Origin: Amphibalanus amphitrite
Taxonomy: Eukaryota; Arthropoda; Thecostraca; Balanomorpha; Balanidae
Assembly (NCBI RefSeq): GCF_019059575.1
Contig: NW_024881560.1
Span: 485,501 to 549,500, forward strand
Length of the DNA stretch: 64,000 bases
Direction: 5' to 3'
The notes beneath the pieces were generated by a model. The model saw nothing but the letters and a program-made list of their open reading frames with translations, ran no database searches and was not told the origin of the DNA. The first letter of the stretch is position 1. Each line of letters opens with the position of its first letter. Both the position numbers and the translations under genes were made by a program. Below, piece by piece: positions 50,446 through 62,080 of the stretch.

Positions 50446-50715
50446 CATGGAAGCGTCCGTACCACCGGCAGGAAACCTCGGGCGTTGGCACTCAGTTTGT
50501 GAAAATCCGGCCGGAGGCTGTACCTCTTATGACGTCATAACTCCGTGACCTGACATGACCCGATCAATTTTTTTCGGCAAAAGATGCGCAAAGGTTGCCC
50601 CAGAGGGTATTGAAAATTTCAGCCCGCTACGACAAGCCGTTTAGCGTGCACTTCGAAAAAACCTCAGGGGGGGGGGTTGATACAACCCCCCCCCCCCTAG
50701 GCGTTCTAGGGTTTA

Positions 50716-50961
50716 CAAAGCTGGTGCAAAAAAAAAAATTAATTCCGAGTACCTACATCTAATACGATAAAATGCACGTATACAACAAAAGCATCGTCAT
50801 AATGTCCAATAATCCGTCAGCCCCTCCCCCTCCCCCTCCCTCGCTGTTGACCTCTCCACCTGCGCCACCGAGCGTCCCGATAACAGTCGAGCTGTGTCAG
50901 CCCGGCCCTTCAGTCGAGCTGTGTCGGCCCCGGCTCTCCTGCCGAGCTGTCACCACGCCAC
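50716..50961. other. No recognised feature
   Basis: Unique-looking sequence with a (CCCCTC)-rich stretch near 50820-50845. Confidence 0.35.
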
Positions 50962-51180
50962 CAGGTGGATATCTCGTCTATCGACTGTGGCGAACATCTC
51001 GTCCCTCTTCTGTGACGCATGTCTCGTCTTTCAATTGTGATGTATCATCGACTGTGACGTATGTCTCGTCTATGGACTGCCGCGGATATCTCGTCTATCG
51101 ACTGTGGCGGATGTCTCATCTATCGACTGTGGCGGATGTCTCGTCTGACGACTGTGGCGGATGTCTCGTCTCGCGGTTGT
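50962..51180. repeat. 27-bp minisatellite (TCTCGTCTATCGACTGTGGC type)
   Basis: The unit TCTCGTCTATCGACTGTGGC plus GGATG recurs with a 27-base spacing about eight times, most regularly at 51080-51180. Confidence 0.82.
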
Positions 51181-52562
51181 GTGGGTCACGGTCCAACTCG
51201 CCCGCCGCGGTCCACCGGTCTCCGGCCGGCTGGGCCTCATACCGCACTGGGTCACGGGCCGACCCCATTCGCCGAGTGGGGCCACTCGCGGTCCGTCCCA
51301 TCGAGCACGATACAAACTGAGAGGCGAGCCGACTCACGACCTGCTTTGGTGGATATTGACTGCTGCAAACAAAACTGGGAGTTCTATTCGAGAAATCAGT
51401 CGTAACGTGTTGGTGTAAATAGCTCTCAGAACTTTGGTGTGCGAGGCTTTCCAGAAATGCCAGCACTGGGAGTTGGAGCCGGCTCCTGTCAGGTATCACC
51501 TGTCAAACTCGGGAGATAAAACGGCTCCTGTCAGGTATATCCCGTCACACTCAGAGGTGCAGACCGGCTCTCGTGCTCGTTGGGCCAGCTGAACCAGACG
51601 TGGGCTGGCTGGTTGGCCCACCCGTCTAACGGTTCGATACGGCACGAGCCCGGCTGAGACGAGCGGACGACCGGCCATCACTCGGGGCTGGAGCGCCGTG
51701 CGGAGTCGGGAGTCTCGGAGCACCGACGGACGCTGTCGAGTCACGTCACGGGTCAGACCAACGCAGACGAATCACACGTCCGGTCATATGATTATAGAGG
51801 TGAAGTCATAAGCGTTTGTCACCGTCTGAGTCATGTGGCGCAGGGTGTTTGTGTGGGTATGTGTATTTTTACCGCACTACGTTTACTTTAACGTTTACTT
51901 TAAATACTAACAGCCCAGGTGTTGTCATTATGCTATGGCAAGCCTCGCGCTCAACAGTTCTAAGAGTTATTTACACCAACACGTTACGACTGATTTCTTG
52001 AATCTAATGCGGCCGTTGAATTTCACCAAACTGATAAAACGTGTACCTACGTCAAATGGGAAAACCGCGTAGGCGTTTGCAACAATAAAACCTTACGTGC
52101 ATGCCTCTCAATGTGAGCCTAACAATGCGCTGATCTACGGATTTTCCACTTTACAAAATGTTGATGAACATCGACGCCTTCTCCTTGAAGGAAGTTACCA
52201 CCGATTCGGCCAAGGGTAATACGCCGCGGTGTCAGCCTTGCGCTGCACCTTCCCTGCCAGGAACGGACACCGCTCATCCCAAGAAAGCCTTCGTTCGGCC
52301 GGCACCGACCGGAGCGACCACGTCACTCGGCTATCACCGACCGGATGTATGACGTCACCTCCACCGGAGTGGGCGGATGACGTCATATCGGGCCGCCGCG
52401 CCATCCACTCGGAACAGACCGCTGACGCACCCTGTGCACTGCGGCGCGCAGTGACGTCACTGCCTTGGTGACGTCATTGTCTTGGTGACGTCATTGTCTT
52501 GATAACGTCACTGCAGCACGGCTCCCAGCGGGGTTCCCAGCGCGGCTCTCTGCAGGTGCTCT
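51181..52562. other. No recognised gene; GC-rich stretches
   Basis: GC-rich parts at 51180-51310, 51540-51740 and 52210-52540. GTGACGTCAxTG words recur at 52450-52515 (TTGGTGACGTCATTGTC twice). Confidence 0.35.
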
Positions 52563-52570
52563 GTGCCACC

Positions 52571-53920
52571 ACCACGGTTCGTCGGAAGGTCATCTCAGGC
52601 TCAAAAGAAACGATATATACCATTCGAAAGCTGACGGTGAGCTGAATCCAAAAATGTAATTTTTATCAAAATCGATCGATGGCCTTTTTTGAAAATTGCG
52701 TTTTTGTAAAAACTTAATAATTTTTTATTCAACGGGCTGTCCTGGACATTCTTGAAACATAAACATGTATTTTTGAGTTCCAGTGAAAGCTGAATGCCAA
52801 AAGAACAATATTTAGCGAAGCAACACTTCCAAACATTAATATGCGTCTCCCACAGCCGAAAATAAGGCGCAATCACACAGCTCAGTGTCACGATAGACCA
52901 AAGTCAGCCACACAGAAGCGTGAAATGACCCTTATCGACTCGCAGACCCGGCGCTCTAGGCCCGCCTGACCGGCCACGGAAAGAACGTTCGGCTCTCGTT
53001 CTACTAAACAAATATCATATTTGTCAGTTTAACTGTCCACATCGCTATTAAAGTTATCCAGGATACCTGTGAAGAAAATTCATTGTTCTGTCATCCTCAC
53101 ATCATGCATTAATTTGCATTTGTTCATGTTTACTTTGCTCAATTGAGCTTGGTATCATGCCCATATAAGGAAAATTGGCCGCGCTGAAATGTCAGAGGCT
53201 GCACCGGCCTCAGCTCGGGTGGAGTGGGGGTAGCGCCCGGCGGGGCAGGGTAACCTTTGACCGGTCGCACGGCCGAGCAGCTGTCACCAGTACAGCCTCT
53301 GACAGTGAAACCCCGCTCACTTCCCCTGCGCGGGCACTGATCGCAGCTGGATGGAACAAAACATGCATAAGAAAAATGTAAATTAAAGCATGTTGTAAAT
53401 CGAGCAGAACAATGAATTTTCTTCACAGGTATCCTGAATAACTTTAATAGCGATGTGGACAGTTAAACTGACAAATATGACATTTGTTTAGTAGAACGAG
53501 AGCCGAACGTTCTTTCCGTGACCGGTCAGGCGGGCCGAGAGCGCCGGGTCTGCGAGTCGATAAGGGTCATTTCACGCTTCTGTGTGGCTGACTTTGGTCC
53601 ATCGTGACACTGAGCTGTGTGATTGCGCCTTATTTTCGGCTGTGGGAGACGCATATTAACGTTTGGAAATATTGCTTCGCTAAATATTGTTCTTTTGGCG
53701 TTCAGCTTTCACTGGAACTCAAAAATACATGTTTATGTTTTCAAGAATGTCCGGGGCAGCCCGTTGAGTAAAAGATTATTAAGTTTTTACAAAAACGCAA
53801 TTTTCAAAGAAGGCCATCGATCGATTTTTATAAAAAATACATTTTTGGATTCAGCTCACCGTCAGCTTTCGAATGGTATATATCGTTTCTTTTGAGCCTG
53901 AGATGACCTTCCGACGAACC
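52571..53920. mobile_element. 1.35 kb foldback element with arms of about 500 bp
   Basis: GGTTCGTCGGAAGGTCATCT near the left is mirrored by AGATGACCTTCCGACGAACC at the right. The inverted identity continues through most of both arms, to about 53075 and 53400. Flanks GTGCCACC at 52563-52570 and 53921-53928 look like an 8-bp target duplication. The 5-base ACCAC at the left edge has no mirrored partner. Antisense frames in the two arms (52601-52891 minus, 53623-53895 plus) are copies of one another. A GC-richer loop lies at 53180-53340. Confidence 0.85.
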
Positions 53921-53928
53921 GTGCCACC

Positions 53929-56900
53929 CGGCTGGGCTGCTCTGGTGGGCCGCACCGAGGCGCCGCGCTGGCGGAGCGACCCCGCGACCCGTTCCCAGCT
54001 CTGAACGACCAAAGGTCGGTGACGGTGCACGGCCGGCGTTCCGGCGCTGACCTCGCCCCAGTACTAGCGGACAGCAGACGACTCTCGGCAGGCTGGGAGG
54101 GCCGAGAAATCAGCCAACAGGACTATGTAGACAAAAGGAGGCCGCGGTTCAGATCGAAAAGGCCCAACAAAACAAAAAAGGGCCGCGGTAGCTTATCCGC
54201 AGATACGGACCATCGGGTGTCATGAAGCGTGGGCTGCAGGTGTGCCGTGATGTGCTGGATACGGAGTCGGTCCCTACACCTTTGCATGTTGCGGTTGAAA
54301 ATCAGTCTAATCACACCAGTACAGTCGTGGGCTGGGCTGGGTTATTGCGTGGCAATCCATAAATAAAAGGTTCCGTAAATCACCAGTCAGGGTCAGTAAT
54401 GACTCATTGATTCAGTTATGTCATAGGTTTGAGCCATACGGATGCCGCGCGAAGAGGGCTGCGGAGACCACCTTTAGACCGCCGAGGTAAGACATCTGAC
54501 TACTTACTGTGTACAGGATGACAACGAACCCTATACCTGACTAAACATACCACCTTTGTGACTATGGCTTTGCAGATATCCGACAAAAACGAAACATTGG
54601 TTTCAAAACATACGAAAAATCGTTGAAATAACGGTAGCCGTCAAACACAATTGACATGCCTCTTATTATATTTGGCCACACTGACCCTACACTGGTGTGC
54701 ATTTATCAGAAGCATAGCATTCCGAAGCTTTTTGACGGCCATGACCGCCAAATGACGCAATCGGAATTGATAAGCAAATCCGTGCAAGAGGGCCGAGCCG
54801 TACTTCTTGAAAACAGCTTTTAGGCGTTGATGTGATGACAAGCATCACTATCGGAGATAACTGACATTCGATTGTTCACTTGCTGCATTAACTCTAAAAA
54901 TTATTTTGTTATATTTATGCACTTAACATTATATGAATTTGAAACCATCTTCCTTATCTGCACCTTTCAGTGCACCTTTGGACAGTTTCGGGTAATGTAT
55001 CGCTGGTTGTTGTGGCCAGGCCTTTTGACCCAAATTTTCAACACAGCTGGTGAGCGGACATGCTGCAGCGTTGCGGCGTCATTCTACTGCTCAGAGGCCC
55101 TAAAAACCGGCCCCGTTTCGGCGGGCGGGTCAGGGTCACGGCCGCTGGGCCCGGCTGGATCTCGCCGGCCGAACAGAAAGGGAACAGGGAACACTGAAAG
55201 TCCACTCCATGGAGATAAATTGCGTAGGGTTCAATACAAATGTCACGACACAAAGTGCCTATTCAAAATGATTGTTATTAGAAGGCACACCGGGCTAAAG
55301 GTAAATTTTACCTCAACATCATATCCTTTCCCACCAGTCATAAAACAACTCAACTATGCAGATGCAATTACCATAACCGTAGAATTCGCTAACGAGCCTA
55401 ACTAGAGCAGGTTTGACGGGTCACCTTGTGAGCCGTCCTCGTCCTCCCACACAATGCCGGGCCTCCGACTGAGCTCTGTGGAATTCCCTGGAGCCGGCCG
55501 GCAGTGCCGCGGAGCGGGGACCACGCCCTCCCAGCGCCGAGTATCGTGACGCTCCTGTCGGTTTTCCTGCTCGGCTTTGCTCAGTGGAGACACGCCCTCC
55601 GGGGTGGCGGGGCGGCGCGCGGCTCGGCCCGAGGTCACCGGTCAAAGGTCACCGGGTCGCCGCCGAGCCGGGGGTCACGGCGCAGGTCCACGGCCGATGG
55701 TAACGGTGCCCGGACTGGGAGTCAGAGGCCGAGCGCTGCGAACGGCTGGTGATGGCCGGTGGTGAGCCGGGTTATGGAAATAGAGGCCTGCGCTCTGAGG
55801 TTGTGTAGATGACGCCTCGCGAGCTGGCAGGAAGGTGGGGACACTGACTAAATCAGATATGAGCCATGATGTTGGCGAGATGTACTTTTATCTTAGACAT
55901 TTCGGTGCATAGATAAAAACAAATTTTGTAACACCTTTGCCCTCATTCTTATCAGATTTGCCTACCTCATCGACCAACGGAGTCAAACTTCATCTGTCAT
56001 CGAAATAAATTGAGCTTACCATGACCACCTAGTTGGCTAAATTTCTAACAAGCCTGAGTTTCCACACAGCTACCTTTTCAAGCCATGCAGGAAAGACAGC
56101 CTCCCCAGCTGCTGACTGTTCACGATCTGACCTACGGGTTCAGTTCGTTAATGTCCGACCGTAAATCGAAGGGAACGTAGGGGCGTCAGTGTGTATACGG
56201 GGTTCTTTTCGTTCTCAACGTTCGTGTTGTTTCGGTTGGGTGGTCTGGCTCACAATGCATTTAAACAAAAATAAAAATAAGACCGTTGAGAGCGTTGAAA
56301 CGCTACTCTTCACATCTGAATGTGGTGTCATGTTACCGTTAAAATGCGAGCATATGCATTATGCATTCCGCAATTAATCGGTGCCACTCTCTTTGACATC
56401 CGGCAATATCGTTTTGTCTGCAATGTTGTCTAGCGAACCAATCGGAATAGTTTTAGAAGTCATCGCCACCCTAGCTCACCTAAAAGATATTTCAGTTAAC
56501 AAATTTTAGCTTTATACCTATAAAACAAATAGCTGATTGACACATGCATCATACATGCAAAAGTTATATATTTCAGAATTATGTGGGTGATCCTTATTCA
56601 AATGGATGAACGGCTATTATCAAAGAAGTTTTGAATAACTCAGAAACCGTAATAAGCATTAGCATTTCATTTGCCGTCTTGTGAAACCAGCCACAATGGC
56701 GAAAACACAGACATTCATAAGCGAAACACAATAGCTGGGTGATGACAGCATACACTCAGACTATGCTGTAACGGGCTCCAAATCCCTGTGCGGGCCTGGT
56801 TTCGGCAGTGGAACGCGTTGACAGCCGGCAGGCTGGTCAGCTTTCACGGGCCCGCGGAGAACCGGCCGGGCTAGTTTCCTGGCCGGCGTCGCAGTCTCCC

Positions 56901-57201
56901 GGGCCCGGTGGTGTTACTTGTCGCGGGGCGTCGCAGTCTCCAGTTCATCTCGAGCCGGGGATCGGTGTGAGGCAGCCTGGACGCCGCGCTGGTGTAGTGC
57001 GCGGCCTGGGGGAGGTCAAACGCCACTGAGGGCTCACGTCAGCATGCTGGAAGCTGCACTCACCCAACAGGCCATACTGAGACGACGAACTCTACTGACA
57101 TGCCAATTCTTGGCTTGAACACGCCGCTGCTACTGTCCTGTGTAAGGATCCACATAAACTCATCTTTTGACGAAGCTGTCCTGTCAACTACCTCTGCCCG
57201 A
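53929..57201. other. No recognised gene
   Basis: About 3.3 kb with GC-rich blocks (53930-54120, 55050-55180, 55430-55780, 56810-57010) alternating with AT-rich sequence. Frames such as 54872-55405 (plus, 177 codons) and the overlapping GC-rich ones lack any domain I recognise. Confidence 0.35.
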
Positions 57202-57205
57202 TTAA

Positions 57206-58391
57206 CCCGCGCCCCGCTGGGCTATTCAGCCATACGCGCCCTGCTGGGGGGGGGGGGGGGCAGATTCTGCCCCCCCCCCCTGTCTAACTTCCGAACCGAT
57301 GGTCGTAGAAAGACGGGGAAAACGGCAATCGAAAGCTCTCAACAAGGCGGATCTTAAGAGCACAATTTTTTTTGCTTAAGTAGGTCAGAGGTCAGGTCAA
57401 GGTCAGGTCAAGGGTACAAGATGCAAGTTTCTACAGTATCGGCCTTGCACCGTAGTTGCCGAAGAATGGAGTGAGACTGATTGCCCAAAACGTGTTCTTA
57501 GACTACCAAGACAATATTCGTTGTATACAATGTCATTCAAAGGTCAAGGTCAAGGTCAGGTCAGGTCATGTCAGGTCACCAAAAACAAAATATAGAAAAG
57601 GGCATGTGCGACACATGTTTTATGGGTCATTTTACTCATAGAATTCAATAGGCGCACTCAATAAGTGATATGGACCACCTCTGGATGAATTTCAGGTCGA
57701 GGTCAGGTCAAGGTCAGGTCAAGTGAGGTCAAATTTTGAAGTTGGTTGTCAAGGCCTAAAAAGGTGTCTATCTGATGCAGTTTTTCACGGCGAATCGAAT
57801 GGTGCTATTTTTGTTTCCGTACGAGGTCCAGAACTTCCAAAAAAATCATTTTTCAAAATTTTTGTCTGTCGTGACGTCATAAAATTTTGAATAACTCCCA
57901 CATTTTTGAACCGATTCTTCTAAAAATTGGTATGTAGGTGCACATAGACCACTTCTTTGACATATATTCCGGTTTTTACGATACACTCAAAATTTTGGAT
58001 TTTATAAATATTTTCCCAAAAAAGTCAGTTTTTTGAAAAAATTTGGGCCAAAATCCAAAATTTTCAAAAAACCGAGATAGCCATTTGATAGACAAAGTAG
58101 AATCACGTATAACCTTTTTTGTTACGTCTTGATTCCTTTAAAAATGAAGATGTTAGCGGCGTTTGAAATTTTGCCATTTTTGAGGCGAAAATGGCGAACA
58201 TGACGTCACTAAAACGTCAATTTCTCAAAAATTTTCCGACGGATTTCGCTCAAATTTTCAGGGAACGTGTCAAATTGATGTATGATAAGGTACTGAAAGT
58301 TTGACGTCGCTGGCGTAACGCGTTTAGAAGTTATTGGCGAAAAACGGGAGGGGGGGGCAGATTCTGCCCCACCCCCCCAGCGGGGCGCGGG
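57206..58391. mobile_element. TTAA-type hairpin-ended element, copy K
   Basis: CCCGCGCCCCGCTGG...CAGCGGGGCGCGGG TIRs are flanked by TTAA on both sides (57202-57205, 58392-58395). Hairpins with GCAGATTCTGC loops lie at 57245-57281 and 58348-58379. AGGTCA half-sites are densest here: 57384-57414, 57539-57578 and 57692-57731, about sixteen in all. TGACGTCA lies at 58201, with a half-site (ACGTCA) 11 bases further on. No ORF. Confidence 0.78.
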
Positions 58392-58395
58392 TTAA

Positions 58396-58584
58396 GAACA
58401 TTCCTCCGTTGAAAGTAGGCACCCGAGTGCTTCTGTCCGATACAGCCAGACCCAGTCTTCTGCATCTCCTGGCGCCGCTGTCAGACCTGTCCAGTACCCA
58501 TATAGTTGTCTGATATAGACGCCCTGCCAGCGGCAATGCTTATTGCCTAAGGCTGTCCGACGTACCTGTGCCCTACCCCACAGC
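58396..58584. other. No recognised feature
   Basis: Short unique-looking sequence. Confidence 0.3.
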
Positions 58585-58860
58585 CAGGTCGGTGAAGCTC
58601 GGGGCTTTTTTACAGAGCCTGTTCAGTGGATCTGTCGCGTTCAGCTGTCCAGTGTATCTGTCCAGTAACACTGTCCGGTGGGGCTGTCAGTGGACCATCC
58701 TGCTGGTCTGACCAGTTGAGCTGTCCAGTGACAGTGTCCACTGTGTCCAGTATATCTGTCCGGTGGAGCCGTCAGTGGACCGTCCAGTGGCTTTGTCCGG
58801 CTGAACTGTCCAGTAACACTGTCCGGTGTGGCTGTCAGTGGACCGTCCAGCGCAGTGTTA
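58585..58860. repeat. Degenerate CTGTCCAGTG repeat
   Basis: Variants of CTGTCCAGTG, CTGTCCGGTG and CTGTCAGTGGACC recur about every 15-30 bases without a strict period. Longer blocks (GTCCAGTAACACTGTCCGGT) occur twice. Confidence 0.65.
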
Positions 58861-58999
58861 CCGGCGCCGGCCGCTGATTCACTGCAGATGAGCGGGATGT
58901 TTCCCCGACGGTCGAGCGGCTGTTAATCCACGTCCGAGGCCACGCCACTGGCCTTCGGGCGGCGCGCTGCAGCGCTCGGTCTCCAGTCTCCACTATATA

Positions 59000-59555
59000 G
59001 TGTCAGGGACTCCCTGGCTGGGGAACAACAGATAGACCAGCAGACAACTCCTGCTGGTGTCAGGGACTCCCTAGCCTGGGACAATAGATGGACCAGCAGA
59101 CAGACCCTCTTCACCTTTCCATGCTTCTATCCTCAGGATTCTGAAATCCTTCTCCTCCACGCCACAACCCCCTCCGGGCTGGACAGGCAACTTTATCTCA
59201 TGCGGGCTGCTCCCTTGGAGCGGCACCGCTGCTCCCGAGGGAGCGCACCCCGTAGCCGGGTGCAGTGAGTGCCTTGGGGCTGGGTGGCCTGTCCTCTGGA
59301 CGGGTTCAGCCCCGGCGACTCACTAGGGTGCCTGCCCAGACCAATGTCTCCCCCTAATTCCTATCATCCTTCCGGCTCTGCAATGGTCTTGTCGACCGAA
59401 AGGGCCTAACCCAACAAAACAAACAAACAACAAACAGACCCTCTTCAGTCATTCAGTGTCAGGGACTCCCTGGCTGGAACAACATACACGCAGCAGATCT
59501 GGGGCCAGAATGTAAATGAATGAACCAGCATACAGCCCCTCTGCTGGTGCAAACC
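59000..59555. repeat. 60-bp tandem repeat, three copies, split by a retroposon
   Basis: GTGTCAGGGACTCCCTGGCT followed by an ACAATAGATGGACCAGCAGA-like block occurs at about 59000, 59060 and 59456. The third copy is displaced by the retroposon 59114-59433. Confidence 0.72.
59114..59433 (+). mobile_element. Retroposon (SINE or LINE 3' end) with AACAAAC tail
   Basis: The 14-bp target duplication ACAGACCCTCTTCA lies at 59100-59113 and 59434-59447. The insert is 320 bases and ends in an (ACAA)n-type tail after GGGCCTAACCC, as expected for target-primed reverse transcription. There are no TIRs. A 5' tRNA-like promoter is not evident, so it may be a truncated LINE 3' end rather than a SINE. Confidence 0.78.
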
Positions 59556-61006
59556 AAGGCTAAAATGTTTCTGTTTCTCTTCTGTTGTTTGTTTAGGCCA
59601 TTTTGGTCATTTCTGATCATTGAAAGCTCTCTACGCAAGCTAATTAGGTGAGCACCCTTATGGATGTGGTGGATGACGCCTCTCCCGTTCCAGTGGCTGT
59701 AAGATTGCGTCAGAAAACATTCGGGGAGGAGGGGGCGGGCAATCTCTCTTTAGATGCCATTTCAATGGAAAGAAGGGGAAACAGCTTCACTATACCTGAG
59801 CCTGTCCGGCGAACAGTCCTGCTAGATTATCAGAGCTCTAATTAGTGCTGCTGAGAGGGTACGCCCGCCCCGCTGGAGCCACGTGCATAGCGGGAGTCAG
59901 GGTTCAGAAACACACTGCCCGTTGGTGCAGAAAACACACTGCACCAACGGGCAGTCTCTGTCGATAACAGCAGCTCGTCTGACTTAGGAAGAAGGTGTGG
60001 AGGGGGCTGCTCTATCGTCACTATCGTTGAGGAGGGACAACGGAGGGTATAACGGAGCAGAAACATCATGTTGTAGCCACCTTGCTGGCATCGTCCGACA
60101 AACGCATGCTGAGTCATAACGATGGTAGAGGCTGGTCAAGGCACATGCATGCAGGCAGCAGCAGCAGCTTTCACAGAGGGCCGCGACCACAGTGTGGAGC
60201 ACTCACCTCTCTCTTGTCATCCTCTTTGTTCATATCTCATTATATCCGTGGAGTGCCGGAGAGCCACACAGCTGCCTCACATCCCGCTCTGGCCCGTGCG
60301 CCGCTCGACACCACCACAGGTCACTGGGAGAGGTCACTGCACAGACACCGCGGCCCGGAGGCCGCCCACACCACCCTCCACGGACGCGGCGCCGCTCAGA
60401 CTCGCGGCCATCGGCATTGGCCTCAGCCAGCAGCGACCGCACGGCTCACCGCCCGCCGCGGCTGGTGAAACCGGCCGCTCCAGCGCGCAGGAACACACCA
60501 AGAAAGTAGTGCCGCGATACAGACGACTTGTAACAAGTTGTGGCTTTGTTTTAGCCATAAAATGATGTAAGCTTATGCTCCTATAAAGTGGACGCTTCTG
60601 AGTGTGAATATGGTTAATTTTGATGCGAATTTTTATGTTTTGTTCCCGGATGAGTGTAATTAGGGGTGGTGGATTGCGGTGCGGCGGCGGAGCGTAGGTG
60701 GGGATGGGTGTTCCAGCTGACCGAGTAGTGCAGCGATCCACCGCTAGATGGTAGGTGCTACAGGTGCGGCGGCTCAGGTGAGGCTCACAAACTGCGCTCC
60801 CTGGCGGGTGGAGTTAGTGTCACACATTCGCCAAGCTATCTGTAGATGACGCTTACTCGTGCTTCTGCCTTCTGCTCAGTAAATCAGAGCAATGCAAACG
60901 AGGATAAGCTAAACGAAGAAAACGCACTTTATGGCACAGATTCATGCCTAAACATATGAAGTGAGCATTGGGGGCTAATAGTTATACCCAACTAGACGAC
61001 CAACTC
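59556..61006. other. No recognised gene; contains a perfect 17-bp hairpin
   Basis: ACTGCCCGTTGGTGCAG (59914-59930) and its exact inverse (59939-59955) enclose an 8-base loop. Frames at 60082-60565 (plus) are GC-rich and unrecognised. The remainder is unique-looking. Confidence 0.4.
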
Positions 61007-61265
61007 TTAACACGCGCCCTGTGGGGGGTTATTTTTGCCCCCCCCCCCCTCAAGACTTTTCGATATATCTCCAGAACCGCTGCGCGGATCGTCACCAAAC
61101 TTTCAGTACCTACCCTCCCGGGCATCAATTTTACACATTGTGACCAAAGCAATGTACATAGGATATGATAGGCTAGCCGTAAATGACGTCAGAGTGACGT
61201 CATATTCTGCCGTTTTCGACCCAAAAAAGGTTTCGCGGAAAGAGCTGCCAGGCCTATGGCTTTAA

Positions 61266-62080
61266 AGGGACCCTCCCACCTTAACATTAGATTTGAGTTG
61301 AGATATCCAAAATGGGGTCCCTGGTAGAGTTGCAAAGTTTCCCCCAAAGGCTGCTACCGGCACCGCCCCGCCCCACAATTTTTTTTAGGGGATACCGGCA
61401 TGCTACCACGCCCAAAGCAAAAACACCACCAAATTACCGGCATACTAAAAAACCTGCATTGTTGATTCCAGTTTGCCCCTACAAGAGATGCCACATTTTC
61501 CTCTTAGTGTCCAAAGTTTGAATCATATGCTAATAATTGTTTTGTGCAAAGCCAAAAATACCGGCATGCTACCGGCAAGACATGCCAGATACCACAAAAA
61601 AACCTGCGGTAGTGAAAAATTACCGGCATGCCGGTAATGCGGTAGGGAAACTTTGCAACTCTAGTCCCTGGCTCACAATTACCGGTTTCGGCACTTACAA
61701 CATCGAGAAATGCCTTAAATCGGAAATATTGAATTTCAAAATTGCAGCATTTTGATTCAGAGGGGCTAATACATAGGTATGCCCCTCTGAATGTGTGACG
61801 TCAGCGCAGTTATCTAACGATTTTTAAATGTTTGACTAAAACGTTGTGTAGCACGCGGTGGTATATGCTGCTTAGCGCGCAACAAATGCCGCACTTTCAA
61901 ATAAAGTCGCTAGGAACAGCGGAGATCCCAAAAAGTAAACAAAAGTAAAAGTCTAATATCTTGAAAACCGGTGAATATTTTTCGATGAAATTTGGTAGAT
62001 ATTCGTTTTTGCTCTTTCTGAACCGAGCGACATCACTTTCATGCCAATTCATTAACTTTTTTGAAGGTGGGAGGGTCCCT
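61266..62080. mobile_element. TTAA-flanked element with AGGGACCCTCCCACCTT ends
   Basis: TTAA lies at 61262-61265 and 62081-62084. TIRs AGGGACCCTCCCACCTT...AAGGTGGGAGGGTCCCT. It interrupts copy L, whose sequence continues on both sides. It is itself interrupted by the hAT MITE 61325-61663. Non-coding. The TTAA target suggests piggyBac-type mobilisation. Confidence 0.8.
61325..61663. mobile_element. hAT MITE with TAGAGTTGCAAAGTTTCCC ends
   Basis: TIRs TAGAGTTGCAAAGTTTCCC...GGGAAACTTTGCAACTCTA, with the 8-bp duplication GTCCCTGG at 61317-61324 and 61664-61671. Inside, TACCGGCATG and its inverse recur about six times near both ends, as subterminal repeats do in hAT elements. Confidence 0.9.

Larger units (their letters stand above)
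47286..50711. mobile_element. TTAA-type hairpin-ended element, copy H, expanded by head-to-head satellite arrays
   Basis: The left end is TTAA then CCCTCGCACGACC. The right end, inverted, is CCCTAGAACGCC, with the flank decayed to TTTA. G-tract/C-tract hairpins lie at 47327-47356 and 50668-50698. TGACGTCA lies near both ends (47859 and 50530), next to GTGACCTGACCTGACCC. Between about 47990 and 50445 the element body holds two inverted satellite arrays and a fragment of another family member. Its relatives are only 1.0-1.2 kb long. Confidence 0.68.

Noticed and set aside
47953-50502. Frames of up to 238 codons over the AATATCGA arrays
   Set aside because: They are translations of the satellite in several phases and both strands, so not genes.
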